A DNA stretch of 47,029 nucleotides from Clostridia bacterium (GCA_024404025.1 JAKSQP010000018.1:1-47029), one strand, 5' to 3'. Shown: positions 8,938 to 17,484, counted from the stretch's first letter. The notes: a model not told the origin generated them from the sequence alone. Translations and numbers: made by a program.

Positions 8938-10551
8938 ATGAACAATTTATCTGAAAGATTTCTCAATGTTTCCGACGGTGAAAAAATCGTGCTTGAGAAA
9001 AACGGATTATATGAAATTGCGCCCGAAGACAGTTTTCATCTCAAGGGCTTATTTTTCAGCAATACGGTAAAGCAGGAGGAAAATCCCGAGGGCGAGAGAT
9101 TCTGCGGAATCTATCTTGAAGGCAAAAGCGATATTACGATTGACGGAAACGGCGCATCGGTTATGATTCACGGAAAAATGACGCCGTTCATCTTTAAAAG
9201 ATGCAGAAATATTGTTTTGAAAAATCTTGTTATAGACCATTTCAGACCGACCATGACCGAATTCACGGTCGCAAAAAGCGAAAAGGGAAGCGCAGAGCTG
9301 AAAATCGGCGATGAATTTCTCTATCGCATAGACGGCAATATGATTTTCTGGCAATCTGAAAACGATTTCAGCGGAAAGCCGTATTGGGAAATTCCTTATA
9401 AAGGACCGAAGGTGCTTTCAAACGCCTTTGATCCCGGAACGGGAATTGTTGACGATATGATATGCGGAAAAGGGGACAGCAGAGGCGGTTTTCCCGATAT
9501 AACGCATATTGATGTGATTGATAAAAACACTCTGCGTGTTGAATTCAGAGATAAAGAAAAGCTTATTCCCGAGGGTACGGTTGTTCAGACGAGGAGCATT
9601 ATCCGCCATCAGACGGGCGGAGCATCTGACGAAAGCGAAAATATAACGCTTGAAAACATCAGAGTCAGATCCATGAACGGCTTCGGCATTCTTGCACAGA
9701 ACAGCAAAAACATAACCTATCGCAATCTTGACCTCACTCCCGCCGAGGGCAGAACGATAGTTTCCGATGCGGATTTCTTTCATTTTTCGGGCTGCAGCGG
9801 AGAAGTCAGAGTTCTAAACTGCAGGGCAAAGGGTGCGCACGATGATATTATAAACATTCACGGAACGCATCTTAAAATCGTTTCCGTCAACAGAGAAAAG
9901 AATCTTCTGCTTATGCGATATATTCACCCTGAATCGTGGGGCTTCAATCCTTATATTGCAGGCGATGAAATCGAATATGTTTCGGGCAGCACGCTTCTGC
10001 CTTATGCTTCGGCAAAAGTTAAAAGCTGCCGCAAAATAAACAATACCGATTTTGAAATTGGGGTTGATTCGATCCCGGATATTGAATTTGCGGAAAACGA
10101 TGTTATTGAAAATGTAACGAGAACGGCATCGCTTACTGTTGAGGGAAACATCTTCGAAAGGATTCCGTCAAGAGCGATCCTCTGCACAACGAGAAAAGAT
10201 GTTGCGATAAGGAACAACATTTTTAAATGTATGGGTGCGCCGGTTATATGTGTTGCGGATGATGCAAATTTCTGGTTTGAATCCGGCAGAAGCGGATGTA
10301 TTCTTTTTGAGGGGAACACCGTTATCGACTGCGGAGCAAGAGAAACAAAGAACGGCTGCGATGTTATCCGCTATGAGCCGGTCGTTATGGACGAGACCTC
10401 CGATATTCCCGTGCATGATAAAATCATTGTCAGAGGCAACAAATTCATAAATAATCTTGCGGATAAATATACGATAAATCTGAACTATGTCAGAGCAGCC
10501 GAAATCGTCGATAACGAAAGCAATGTTATAATCATCGAAAAAATGGATTGA
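8938..10551 (+). CDS. Right-handed beta-helix protein, GH110-like (alpha-galactosidase-type)
   Basis: The 537-aa protein has no signal peptide, so it is probably cytoplasmic. Repeated short strands with asparagine turns (ITIDGNG, NIVLKNLVIDHF, NITLENIRVRSM, NITYRNLDLTP, NIFERIPSRAILCT, NNIFKCMG, NKFINN) are typical of parallel beta-helices. The segment GAHDDIINIHGTHLKI (about residues 299-314) resembles the Asp-rich DD-x-INxHGT motif of GH110 alpha-1,3-galactosidases and is the best clue to family; the assignment rests on recall of that motif. GH110 members remove terminal alpha-galactose, for example from blood-group B-like glycans. The GH141-like and phosphoesterase genes follow on the same strand. 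If it is cytoplasmic, its substrate must be an imported oligosaccharide. Confidence 0.65.
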   Translation: MNNLSERFLNVSDGEKIVLEKNGLYEIAPEDSFHLKGLFFSNTVKQEENPEGERFCGIYLEGKSDITIDGNGASVMIHGKMTPFIFKRCRNIVLKNLVIDHFRPTMTEFTVAKSEKGSAELKIGDEFLYRIDGNMIFWQSENDFSGKPYWEIPYKGPKVLSNAFDPGTGIVDDMICGKGDSRGGFPDITHIDVIDKNTLRVEFRDKEKLIPEGTVVQTRSIIRHQTGGASDESENITLENIRVRSMNGFGILAQNSKNITYRNLDLTPAEGRTIVSDADFFHFSGCSGEVRVLNCRAKGAHDDIINIHGTHLKIVSVNREKNLLLMRYIHPESWGFNPYIAGDEIEYVSGSTLLPYASAKVKSCRKINNTDFEIGVDSIPDIEFAENDVIENVTRTASLTVEGNIFERIPSRAILCTTRKDVAIRNNIFKCMGAPVICVADDANFWFESGRSGCILFEGNTVIDCGARETKNGCDVIRYEPVVMDETSDIPVHDKIIVRGNKFINNLADKYTINLNYVRAAEIVDNESNVIIIEKMD

Positions 10552-10600
10552 TTATTATTCCGGTTTGTGCTAATATTAGAACAATAAAATAAGGGCGAAA

Positions 10601-10622
10601 CTTCATAAAACGGTTTATGAAG
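10601..10622 (+). other. 5'-leader hairpin before the phosphoesterase gene
   Basis: CTTCATAAA (10601-10609) pairs perfectly with TTTATGAAG (10614-10622) around the loop ACGG, 27 nt before the start codon. It could be a weak attenuator or an mRNA-stabilising element. There is no T-run. Confidence 0.45.
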
Positions 10623-10649
10623 CGCTGCCCAAGAAAGCAGGGTATTGAT

Positions 10650-11690
10650 ATGTTTACTGTTATTCTTGCAAAATGTGTAAGCGCTTTGCTTGCGGTCATT
10701 ATGTTCATTTCGGCTCCGCTCAATCTTCTTCTCGGCAAAAAAACAGAGGCGATCGAGAAAGCAGAGGACGGCTGCAAATTGAGCTTTGCGGCTATTTCGG
10801 ATATCCATCTTGACGAAAGCTTCAGCTTCATTTCAGATGGTATGCTTGAACTCGGTTTTATGGATATGGATAAGGCAAAGGATCGCCTTGACGCAGTTGC
10901 ATTTGTGGGCGATATAACGAATCACGGCTATTATGAACAATGGGATATTTTTGCCGACACGGTTGCAAACCATAATATTTCCGACAGACTTTTCATCATT
11001 ACCGGAAATCATGACACATGGGGACCCAACAGAGATGATTTTACCAATCCCGTTGACGGCGTTCTTCCCACATTCATCAAATATAATAAGAGCATCAGCG
11101 GCAGAGAAATCGAAAATATGTATTATTCCGATATAGTCAACGGATATTATTTCATCTGCCTCGGCTCCGAACACGATAACACAAGTGCCTATGTCAGCGA
11201 TACGCAGCTTGAGTGGCTTGCATCGGAAATGGAAAAGGCTTCAAAAACGGAACTTCCCATTTTCGTTTTCTTCCATCAGCCTATCAATGGCTCTCACGGC
11301 CTGCCTTATAACTGGGAGCTTGATGAAACACAGCCTGCAGACAAGGGCGGAATCGGCGACCAGAATGATCAGGTTGTTGAAATCCTCAAAAAATATGATA
11401 ATGTTTTCTATATCAGCGGCCATATCCACGCAGGTCTTAAGAATGAAACCGATAAGCTCGGCGTTGACTATGCTTCGGTTGAATATATGGAAAATAACAA
11501 CGGCAACAAGATTACTCTCGTCAATCTTCCGTGTTTTGCAAATCCCGATATTCTCAGAGGCGGTCATATTTCAAACGGCTGCGGATGGGTTGTTGAAGCT
11601 TATGAAGGCAAGGTACTTTTCAGAGCAAGAAACTTCGGCGCAGGCACATGGCTCACAAAATATGATGTAACCGTTAACCTTGTAAAATAA
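10650..11690 (+). CDS. Calcineurin-like metallophosphoesterase, membrane-anchored or secreted
   Basis: The 346-aa protein starts with a hydrophobic N-terminus (FTVILAKCVSALLAVIMFISAPLNLLL) that acts as signal or anchor. The five metallophosphoesterase blocks follow: SDIHLDE, GDITNHG, GNHDTWG, FFHQP and SGHIHAG. All the dinuclear metal ligands (Asp, His, Asn) are present, so it should be active outside the membrane as a phosphatase or phosphodiesterase. ATG 10650 is chosen because the hydrophobic segment starts there; the upstream extension MKRCPRKQGID lies within a leader hairpin region. A terminator follows directly. The substrate is unknown, and its place between two glycan-type proteins suggests a phosphorylated or nucleotide sugar. 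Confidence 0.85.
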   Translation: MFTVILAKCVSALLAVIMFISAPLNLLLGKKTEAIEKAEDGCKLSFAAISDIHLDESFSFISDGMLELGFMDMDKAKDRLDAVAFVGDITNHGYYEQWDIFADTVANHNISDRLFIITGNHDTWGPNRDDFTNPVDGVLPTFIKYNKSISGREIENMYYSDIVNGYYFICLGSEHDNTSAYVSDTQLEWLASEMEKASKTELPIFVFFHQPINGSHGLPYNWELDETQPADKGGIGDQNDQVVEILKKYDNVFYISGHIHAGLKNETDKLGVDYASVEYMENNNGNKITLVNLPCFANPDILRGGHISNGCGWVVEAYEGKVLFRARNFGAGTWLTKYDVTVNLVK

Positions 11691-11694
11691 ATTC

Positions 11695-11726
11695 AAAGGC
11701 AGAGTTTTTGTATGCTCTGCCTTTTT
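11695..11726 (+). terminator. Terminator after the metallophosphoesterase gene
   Basis: AAAGGCAGAG (11695-11704) pairs with CTCTGCCTTT (11715-11724) and is followed by further T residues. Confidence 0.85.
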
Positions 11727-11739
11727 ATATGGTGATATT

Positions 11740-13911
11740 ATGAAAAAATTTTTATCAATATTTTTGGCATTGTCATTGGTTTTCGGATTTTCGGTTCTCT
11801 GCTATGCAGACGGAGGCAATATGATTTATGTTTCACCTGTCGGCAGCGATTCGGCAGACGGCTCAATTTCTTCGCCGCTTAAAACGATTAACGGAGCAAA
11901 AGAGCTTGCAAAGAAAACGGACGGCGGAGTAACGGTTATTTTCCGTGAGGGATATTATACGCTTGACGAAACGGTATGCTTCGATTCATCGGATAAGAGC
12001 AATGTTACTTACAGGGCATATCCGGGAGAAAAGGTCGTTTTTACCGCCGGAAAACCCTATACGGGTTTTGAAGAATGCACCGTTAACGGAATCAGAGCAT
12101 TCAAAAAAGAAGTCGGAAACGATGCGGATTTCAATGTTCTTTTCAATGACAAAACAACTCTGAAAAGAACGAGATTCCCCGAAAAAGGCTATCTCTATGT
12201 TAAAGGAACGCAGAAAGGCGATATAGTTTACGGCGAAGGGACATTTGCGAATTATGTCGGTTTTTTCGGCGATGAGAAAACGCCGCATTCAATGAAAAAC
12301 GAAAAGGATGTCGTTGTCAGACTTCTTCATTATTGGAAAGATGAAATGGCAACCGTAAACGAAATAAATTCCGAAACGGGTCATATCGCCATCAGCAGGC
12401 CGACCACAATGTGCATTGATGTTAACAACAGATATTTCTTTGAAAATGTTTTTGAAGCGCTGAATGAGCCCGGCGAATGGTATCTCGACAGAACAGACGG
12501 AATTCTTTATTATATTCCCGAAGACGGAGAATCCGCAGAAAGCCTTACGCTTTACGGCTCCGTTACCGAAACGATGATAAAAGTTGACGGCGTTAACGGA
12601 ATTTCATTTGAAAACATTATTTTCAGAGGAAACGGCTTCAATATTCCGAGAGAAAATAAATACAGCGATCTTTCATCGCAGGCGGGATATGACGCAACTC
12701 CCTGCGTTTCGTATGTCAATGCGGATAATTTCAGAATAAAGAACTGCGAATTCAGAGATATTGCGGCGTGCGCCGTTTTTATCGGTGAAAATGTTGAAAA
12801 TGCGGAAGCAGACAGCAATATTTTCGAAAATATCGGAGCGCAGGCGGTTTATATCAGAGGAAAGAATGTTAAGATCGACAGCGAAGATGTGACGAAGAAT
12901 ATCACCGTAAAGAACAATCAGATAAGGAAATACGGCAGAGTTTTCTTCAATTCGGTCGGAATTCTTGTGATTCATGCAAACAGCATTGACATTCTCAACA
13001 ATGAAATTGCAGACGGTTATTATACTGCCGTTTCAGTCGGCTGGGTCTGGGGATATGCAGACACCATAACCTATAACTGCAAAATCTGCAACAATCTGAT
13101 TTATAATATCGGCCAGGGCTGGCTTTCGGATATGGGAGGCATTTACACGCTCGGAAATCAGCCGGGAACGATCCTTTCGGGCAATGTTATCCATAATGTT
13201 GCCGCCGATCCCGAAAAAGGAGGCTACGGCGGCTGGGGAGTTTATCTTGACGAAGGCTCAAGCGAGATCCTTGTTGAAAAGAATCTCGTTTATTCCTGCG
13301 GAAATGATTCCTACCATTTGCATTACGGCTCGCATAATATGGTCAGAAATAACATTTTTGCGTTGAGCGGCGAATCGCAGGTCAGAGTTGTTTCATCATA
13401 TAAACGGGTTTCAGAAGCGGATTACGGCGACAAGCTCACCGCTGAATTCAACAATAACATTTTGCTTACCGATAACGGAGTTGCCGAATTTTCAAGCATT
13501 CTGAATAAGAAGGCTTTTTCGGGAAGCGGCAATATCCTTTGGGATATTTCAAACGGAGAAAATGTATTTTTCAGCAAGGAAAGCGGCGCAGGCAAAGGAA
13601 TGAGCCTCAAGGCTTCCGAAATAGGCGGATATATTAAAAATAATATAACTGTTGACCCGCAGTTCAAAGATGCAAAGAATTTTGATTTTGAGCTTTCGGA
13701 GAATTCGCCCGTATTTGAATCCGGCTTTGAGAAATGGGATTATTCGGCAGCCGGAACGGTCAGAGGCTCTGTTATAGGAGTTGATTCGCATGGCGGAATG
13801 ACGGCATATAACGCCTCTTCGTCTGCGGTTGAGATGAAACCCGTCAAAAAACCCTTTGAGCCGTTTATTAACCTTATTTATGCAATATTAAAATTTTTCA
13901 ACATTATTTAA
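11740..13911 (+). CDS. Secreted right-handed beta-helix protein, GH141-like
   Basis: The 723-aa protein has a signal peptide (KKFLSIFLALSLVFGFSVLCYA, residues 2-23). The mature N-terminus IYVSPVGSDSADGSISSPL and GVTVIFREGYYTL, then YRAYPGEKVVF, match the opening of GH141-like and DUF1565 beta-helix proteins. A long series of strands with Asn turns follows (NFRIKNCEFRDI, NAEADSNIFENI, ITVKNNQIRKYG, IDILNNEIADGYY, GTILSGNVIHNV). GH141 enzymes include an alpha-L-fucosidase and a xylanase, so a pectin or hemicellulose substrate is possible. The C-terminus ends with a hydrophobic tail (PFINLIYAILKFFNII), which could tether it to the membrane. Only 13 bp separate it from the upstream terminator, and the RBS (GGTGAT) is weak, so readthrough may matter for its expression. 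Confidence 0.65.
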   Translation: MKKFLSIFLALSLVFGFSVLCYADGGNMIYVSPVGSDSADGSISSPLKTINGAKELAKKTDGGVTVIFREGYYTLDETVCFDSSDKSNVTYRAYPGEKVVFTAGKPYTGFEECTVNGIRAFKKEVGNDADFNVLFNDKTTLKRTRFPEKGYLYVKGTQKGDIVYGEGTFANYVGFFGDEKTPHSMKNEKDVVVRLLHYWKDEMATVNEINSETGHIAISRPTTMCIDVNNRYFFENVFEALNEPGEWYLDRTDGILYYIPEDGESAESLTLYGSVTETMIKVDGVNGISFENIIFRGNGFNIPRENKYSDLSSQAGYDATPCVSYVNADNFRIKNCEFRDIAACAVFIGENVENAEADSNIFENIGAQAVYIRGKNVKIDSEDVTKNITVKNNQIRKYGRVFFNSVGILVIHANSIDILNNEIADGYYTAVSVGWVWGYADTITYNCKICNNLIYNIGQGWLSDMGGIYTLGNQPGTILSGNVIHNVAADPEKGGYGGWGVYLDEGSSEILVEKNLVYSCGNDSYHLHYGSHNMVRNNIFALSGESQVRVVSSYKRVSEADYGDKLTAEFNNNILLTDNGVAEFSSILNKKAFSGSGNILWDISNGENVFFSKESGAGKGMSLKASEIGGYIKNNITVDPQFKDAKNFDFELSENSPVFESGFEKWDYSAAGTVRGSVIGVDSHGGMTAYNASSSAVEMKPVKKPFEPFINLIYAILKFFNII

Positions 13912-13920
13912 TTGCAGATG

Positions 13921-13949
13921 TTGACAAATTCTTTCAGCATTGATAAAAT
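13921..13949 (+). promoter_or_regulatory. Promoter of the L-box transporter
   Basis: TTGACA (13921-13926), exactly 17 nt, TAAAAT (13944-13949), placing the transcript start directly before the riboswitch aptamer. Confidence 0.8.
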
Positions 13950-13955
13950 AATTAA

Positions 13956-14095
13956 CGGACAGAGGTGCGGCTGATACCTTCTGCTTCCTTTCTTGTGCCG
14001 GCACGCACGGATTCAGGGGAGAGATGCCGCCGAAGTATGTTATGCCGTGCCGGGCTGATATGCTGGTGTTATGCAGAATATGTGTTTCACTGTCG
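13956..14095 (+). promoter_or_regulatory. Lysine riboswitch (L box)
   Basis: The conserved L-box blocks occur in order: GACAGAGGTGCGG at the 5' side, GGGGAG, GCCGAAG, a CCGGGCTG region, and CACTGTC closing P1 (GACAG 13958-13962 with CTGTC 14090-14094). Lysine binding should stabilise P1 and let the downstream terminator (14104-14142) form, shutting off the transporter. Spacing to promoter and terminator is as expected for a transcriptional OFF switch. Confidence 0.9.
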
Positions 14096-14103
14096 TAATT
14101 ATT

Positions 14104-14142
14104 ACGGAGCACTGCCAAACAATTTGGCTTGCTCCGTTTTTT
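14104..14142 (+). terminator. Riboswitch-controlled intrinsic terminator
   Basis: ACGGAGCA (14104-14111) pairs with TGCTCCGT (14130-14137), with an inner CCAAA/TTTGG stem and six T residues at 14137-14142. It is the expression platform of the L box. Confidence 0.85.
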
Positions 14143-14195
14143 GTTTTCTTCGTGAAGCAAAGGCGAAACAGGCTTTGATTTCACGGAGGTTTTTT

Positions 14196-15785
14196 ATGAA
14201 AAAAAGAATTGCCTTTGCCTCATTTCTTGTTTTTGCAGTTGCGGCTTTATGTGTGCTGTTTTACAGCAGACTTCACGAAACCTATAATTTTATAGGCACG
14301 GCGTGGTCGCTTCTGCCGCCGGTTGTTGCGATAATCCTTGCCCTTATAACGAAAGAGGTATATTCGTCGCTGTTCCTCGGCCTTGTTTCGGGAGCGCTGC
14401 TCTATGCGAAATTCAACACGATTGAAACCCTTGAAGTTGTTTTCACAAAGGGAATCATCGCCGGAATAGATTCATCGGGCAACATCGGAATTTTAACATT
14501 TCTCGTCACTCTCGGGATTCTCGTTGTGCTTCTCGGCAGATCCGGCGGAACTGCGGCATACGGCAGATGGGCGGGCAAACGGATCCATTCAAGAAGAGCC
14601 GCCATGCTTTCAACCTTTGCTCTCGGCGTGCTTCTTGCGGTTGATGATTATTTCAACACGCTCACCGTCGGTAATGTTATGCGCCCGATAACGGACAGAA
14701 ACAGAATTTCAAGAGCAAAGCTTTCATATATAATTGATGCAACTGCTGCGCCGATGTGTATGATCATGCCGATCTCTTCGTGGGCGGCGGCAGTTTCGGG
14801 CAATATTGAAACAACAAACGGCGTTGAGCTTTTCCTCAAGGCGATCCCGTTCAATTTCTATTCGCTTCTCACGCTTACGATGGTTGTGCTTATCTGCGTG
14901 CTTCAGTTTGATTTCGGCAAGATGAAGCTCCACGAAGAAAATGCAAAAAAAGGCGATCTTTTCACAACAGGCTTCAGACCGAGTGAAGAAATTGATGATA
15001 ACGGCAGGGGAAAGGTGATTGACCTTGTTCTTCCCGTTGTGGTCCTCATTGTCACCTGCGTTGCATATATGTTATATACGGGCGGCTTTTTCAGAGGAAT
15101 TGATCTTATTACCGCATTTGCGGACTGCAACGCATCTCTCGGCCTTTGCATGGGTGCTCTTGTTACTCTCGGATTTTCGATTATCTATTATTATTTAAGA
15201 GGACTTATGGATTTCAAGGAGCTTATGGACTGCGTTGCCACGGGCTTCAAATCAATGGTTCCGGCTCTTCTTATTCTGATTTTTGCCTGGAGCTTAAGTG
15301 AAATAACCGTTCTTTTAGGCGTTAACGAATTCGTTGCCGGAGTATTTTCGGGCGGAGCTTCGGGATTTGCATTCCTGCTGCCGGCAATTGTTTTTGCGGT
15401 TTCTGTCGGCCTTGCGTTCGCAACCGGCACCTCGTGGGGCACAATGGGAATTCTGCTTCCCATCGTTGCGGGAATCGGACTTGATGAGAAAATGATGATA
15501 ATTTCAATTTCAGCCTGCCTTGCCGGAGCCGTCTGCGGCGACCATTGCTCGCCGATTTCCGACACAAACATAATGTCTTCAACCGCCGCAAACTGCGATC
15601 ATCTTGCTCATGTTGCGACCCAGCTTCCGTATGCCGGCGTTGTGCTGATAATTTCTTTTGTTATGTATATCATTGCGGGAATCACCGAAAGCGCAGCAAT
15701 TTGTCTTCCGATTGCATTTGCAATTTTGCTTGCGGTTGTGCTTGTTATGTTCTTTTTATCAAAAAAGAGCAAAAAAACCGTATAA
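14196..15785 (+). CDS. lysW: NhaC-family antiporter homologue, predicted lysine transporter (LysW type)
   Basis: The 529-aa protein has about twelve hydrophobic segments. Family motifs include TKEVYSSLFLGLVSGALLY, a VDDYFNTLTVG segment near residue 150, FATGTSWGTMGILLP and GDHCSPISDTNIMSS near residues 448-462, all characteristic of NhaC-type Na+/H+ antiporters. Because an L box directly precedes it, the substrate is best read as lysine; NhaC-like LysW transporters under L-box control are known in Firmicutes. ATG 14196 is chosen because GGAGG (14185-14189) lies 6 nt upstream, and any earlier start would sit inside the riboswitch. It should import lysine when cellular lysine is low. Confidence 0.88.
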   Translation: MKKRIAFASFLVFAVAALCVLFYSRLHETYNFIGTAWSLLPPVVAIILALITKEVYSSLFLGLVSGALLYAKFNTIETLEVVFTKGIIAGIDSSGNIGILTFLVTLGILVVLLGRSGGTAAYGRWAGKRIHSRRAAMLSTFALGVLLAVDDYFNTLTVGNVMRPITDRNRISRAKLSYIIDATAAPMCMIMPISSWAAAVSGNIETTNGVELFLKAIPFNFYSLLTLTMVVLICVLQFDFGKMKLHEENAKKGDLFTTGFRPSEEIDDNGRGKVIDLVLPVVVLIVTCVAYMLYTGGFFRGIDLITAFADCNASLGLCMGALVTLGFSIIYYYLRGLMDFKELMDCVATGFKSMVPALLILIFAWSLSEITVLLGVNEFVAGVFSGGASGFAFLLPAIVFAVSVGLAFATGTSWGTMGILLPIVAGIGLDEKMMIISISACLAGAVCGDHCSPISDTNIMSSTAANCDHLAHVATQLPYAGVVLIISFVMYIIAGITESAAICLPIAFAILLAVVLVMFFLSKKSKKTV

Positions 15786-15819
15786 AATCTTAACAAATGT
15801 ATATAAATCGGAATTTTAC

Positions 15820-15847
15820 TTGAAAAAATATTTTTTTATGATATTAT
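15820..15847 (+). promoter_or_regulatory. Promoter of the amide hydrolase gene
   Basis: TTGAAA (15820-15825), 16-nt A/T-rich spacer, TATTAT (15842-15847). AAGGAG at 15881-15886 is the RBS. Confidence 0.55.
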
Positions 15848-15893
15848 AGAGTTTATACATTCGGCCGTTATTCGGATTAAAAGGAGAATAGCT

Positions 15894-16886
15894 ATGGATA
15901 AGCTCTTAAAAGGAAAATTCAGAAAACTCAATGATAACATCTTTCTCCTCAAGTATGAGAATGATTATGCTCTCGATGCTCTTCTTGACAGAGGAGTTAA
16001 GAATGTCGGCGAGCTCGCTTCATTTATGCAGAAGCATTTCAAGGCGGGAAAAGATGAAATCAAAATGAGCAAGGGCGGTTTCGCCTGCACAACCTTTAAC
16101 GCTCATACCGAAAACGGCGACCATATCATGGCACGCAATTTCGATTTCAAAAAGGCTCCGGTTATCGTGGTATGGACAAATCCCGAAAAAGGATATAAGA
16201 GCATCGGAGTTACCGAAACCGATGTTTTGCTTGTCGGCAAAAAGCTTGCGGAAAAAGAAAACAAGAATCATCTGCTCCTTGCTCCCTATGCCTGCATGGA
16301 CGGTATGAACGAAAAGGGACTTGCAATCGCCGTTGTTGAAATCAAAACAAAGGCAACAAAGCAGGAAACCGGCAAGAAGCCCATCATCACTACCGTTGCC
16401 ATCAGAGCCGCTCTTGATAAGTGCGCAACCGTAGATGAGGTCATTGAGCTTTTCGGTCAGTATGATATGCACGATTCGCTCTTTGCCTGCTATCATTATC
16501 AGGTGACCGATGCAAGCGGAAAGACTGCCATTATCGAATATATCGACAATAAGATGACCGTTCTTTATCCCGACGATAAATATCAGTATCTTGTAAATAA
16601 GTATGCAACTCCCGGCGTTCCCTGCGAAAAGGGCTTTGGCTATACCCGTGAAAAATGGCTTGCGGAAGAATTTGCCGAAACCAATCATATTATGGACGAA
16701 AAGCGCGCAATGAAGATCCTTGAAAGAGTCAAGCTTTTCTATAAGCACAAGAGGGGATATATGATAACGAGCCTTTGGAGCGTTATTTATAACCTTGAAA
16801 AGAAGAGCTGCCTTTTCTGCGCAAATATGGAATATGATAAGCAGTTTACATTTACGCTTGATTATCCCGAAAATAATATTCATTAA
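15894..16886 (+). CDS. Linear amide C-N hydrolase (choloylglycine hydrolase family, Ntn fold)
   Basis: The 330-aa protein has no signal peptide. After about 64 residues comes GGFACTTFNAHTENGD with Cys65 in the nucleophile position, then MARNFDF (Arg81, Asp84), the arrangement of penicillin V acylase and bile salt hydrolase relatives. In classic bile salt hydrolases the Cys is residue 2. Here it lies internally, so either the first 64 residues are a propeptide removed by autocleavage or the enzyme is of the unprocessed subfamily. GLAIAVVEIKTKA and the later YTREKW region fit the fold. Possible substrates are conjugated bile salts, N-acyl amides or acyl-homoserine lactones; sequence alone does not decide. 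It is a single-gene unit with its own promoter and terminator. Confidence 0.8.
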   Translation: MDKLLKGKFRKLNDNIFLLKYENDYALDALLDRGVKNVGELASFMQKHFKAGKDEIKMSKGGFACTTFNAHTENGDHIMARNFDFKKAPVIVVWTNPEKGYKSIGVTETDVLLVGKKLAEKENKNHLLLAPYACMDGMNEKGLAIAVVEIKTKATKQETGKKPIITTVAIRAALDKCATVDEVIELFGQYDMHDSLFACYHYQVTDASGKTAIIEYIDNKMTVLYPDDKYQYLVNKYATPGVPCEKGFGYTREKWLAEEFAETNHIMDEKRAMKILERVKLFYKHKRGYMITSLWSVIYNLEKKSCLFCANMEYDKQFTFTLDYPENNIH

Positions 16887-16892
16887 CGGAAC

Positions 16893-16918
16893 AAAGCCGG
16901 GGTTTTTACCCCGGCTTT
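16893..16918 (+). terminator. Terminator after the amide hydrolase gene
   Basis: AAAGCCGGGGT (16893-16903) pairs with ACCCCGGCTTT (16908-16918). It is GC-rich and lies 6 bp past the stop codon. Confidence 0.85.
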
Positions 16919-17041
16919 ATTATGTTCAGCTCAAAAAATATCAAAAACTTTTCCCCCACGCTCAACATACGGTTGTCATATTTTACTGCCATACACAATA
17001 TATTGTAGTAAATAAAAATGCGGAAAATTTTTCAAAAAAAT

Positions 17042-17108
17042 CGAACATTTGTATTGACAAACGAATGTTCGTCTGCTATAATCATAATCACAAAGAGAAC
17101 AAATGTTT
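17042..17108 (+). promoter_or_regulatory. Promoter with LexA-like box inside the spacer, plus two flanking sites
   Basis: TTGACA (17054-17059), 17 nt, TATAAT (17077-17082) is a consensus sigma-A promoter. CAAACGAATGTTCG (17058-17071) fills the spacer and fits the Firmicute LexA site CGAAC-N4-GTTCG with one mismatch. GAACAAATGTTT (17097-17108) downstream fits the GAAC-N4-GTTT form seen in clostridia, and a half site CGAAC lies at 17042. Repressor bound here would block RNA polymerase directly. Confidence 0.7.
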
Positions 17109-17130
17109 CTTACGGATGGAGGAAAAAGTT

Positions 17131-17400
17131 ATGTCAGTTATAGATATCATCAGATCGGTTTTTGAATTCGGACTTATTGTTTTAACAATTGCCGCATTAA
17201 TAAATGAACCTAAGATTGCCGCTTTTGAAAGAAAATTTGCAAGAGCATGCGTAATTCATCTTCGCAACCGCCGTCTGCGCAAACAGGCTGCGGCTGCAAT
17301 GGCGGCATCACGCATTCAGAGCAGAGCTCCCGAAACGGTTGAAGATGATTCTCCGGAGGCGAAGCTCATGCTCATTGAATGCGTTCACCGTGTGGCATAA
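17131..17400 (+). CDS. Small membrane protein under LexA-box control (possible SOS effector)
   Basis: The 89-aa protein has one N-terminal membrane helix (about residues 5-25, IIRSVFEFGLIVLTIAALI) followed by a very basic, alanine-rich helical cytoplasmic or exposed part (RNRRLRKQAAAAMAASRIQSR) and an acidic tail. The RBS is ATGGAGGA just before ATG 17131. I do not recognise a family. The promoter layout means it should be made on DNA damage. In Firmicutes the classic damage-induced small membrane proteins are division inhibitors such as YneA and SidA-like proteins; this one lacks a LysM domain, so the parallel is in size and topology only. It is monocistronic, with a terminator behind it. 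Confidence 0.7.
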   Translation: MSVIDIIRSVFEFGLIVLTIAALINEPKIAAFERKFARACVIHLRNRRLRKQAAAAMAASRIQSRAPETVEDDSPEAKLMLIECVHRVA

Positions 17401-17418
17401 CGAAAAAGAATCTTACAG

Positions 17419-17483
17419 CGCTCTGTTGCGGGCGGTGCTTCTTTGCAGTTTATGAAGTATCGCTCAATGCAGAGCGTTTTTTT
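17419..17483 (+). terminator. Terminator after the small membrane protein gene
   Basis: CGCTC (17461-17465) pairs with GAGCG (17472-17476) before seven T residues. Alternatively CGCTCTG (17419-17425) pairs with CAGAGCG (17470-17476), so two foldings share the same 3' arm. Confidence 0.6.
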
Positions 17484-17484
17484 A

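Noticed and set aside
10601..10622. Hairpin with ACGG loop considered as guanidine-II riboswitch
   Set aside because: That class needs two such hairpins; only one is present here, and the downstream gene is a phosphoesterase.
16020..16883. Long open frame opposite the amide hydrolase gene
   Set aside because: It mirrors a gene with clear active-site motifs, has no RBS and no recognisable protein features.
16795..17130. Upstream extension of the small membrane protein frame
   Set aside because: It would run through the terminator and promoter; ATG 17131 has a strong RBS just after the LexA-box promoter.
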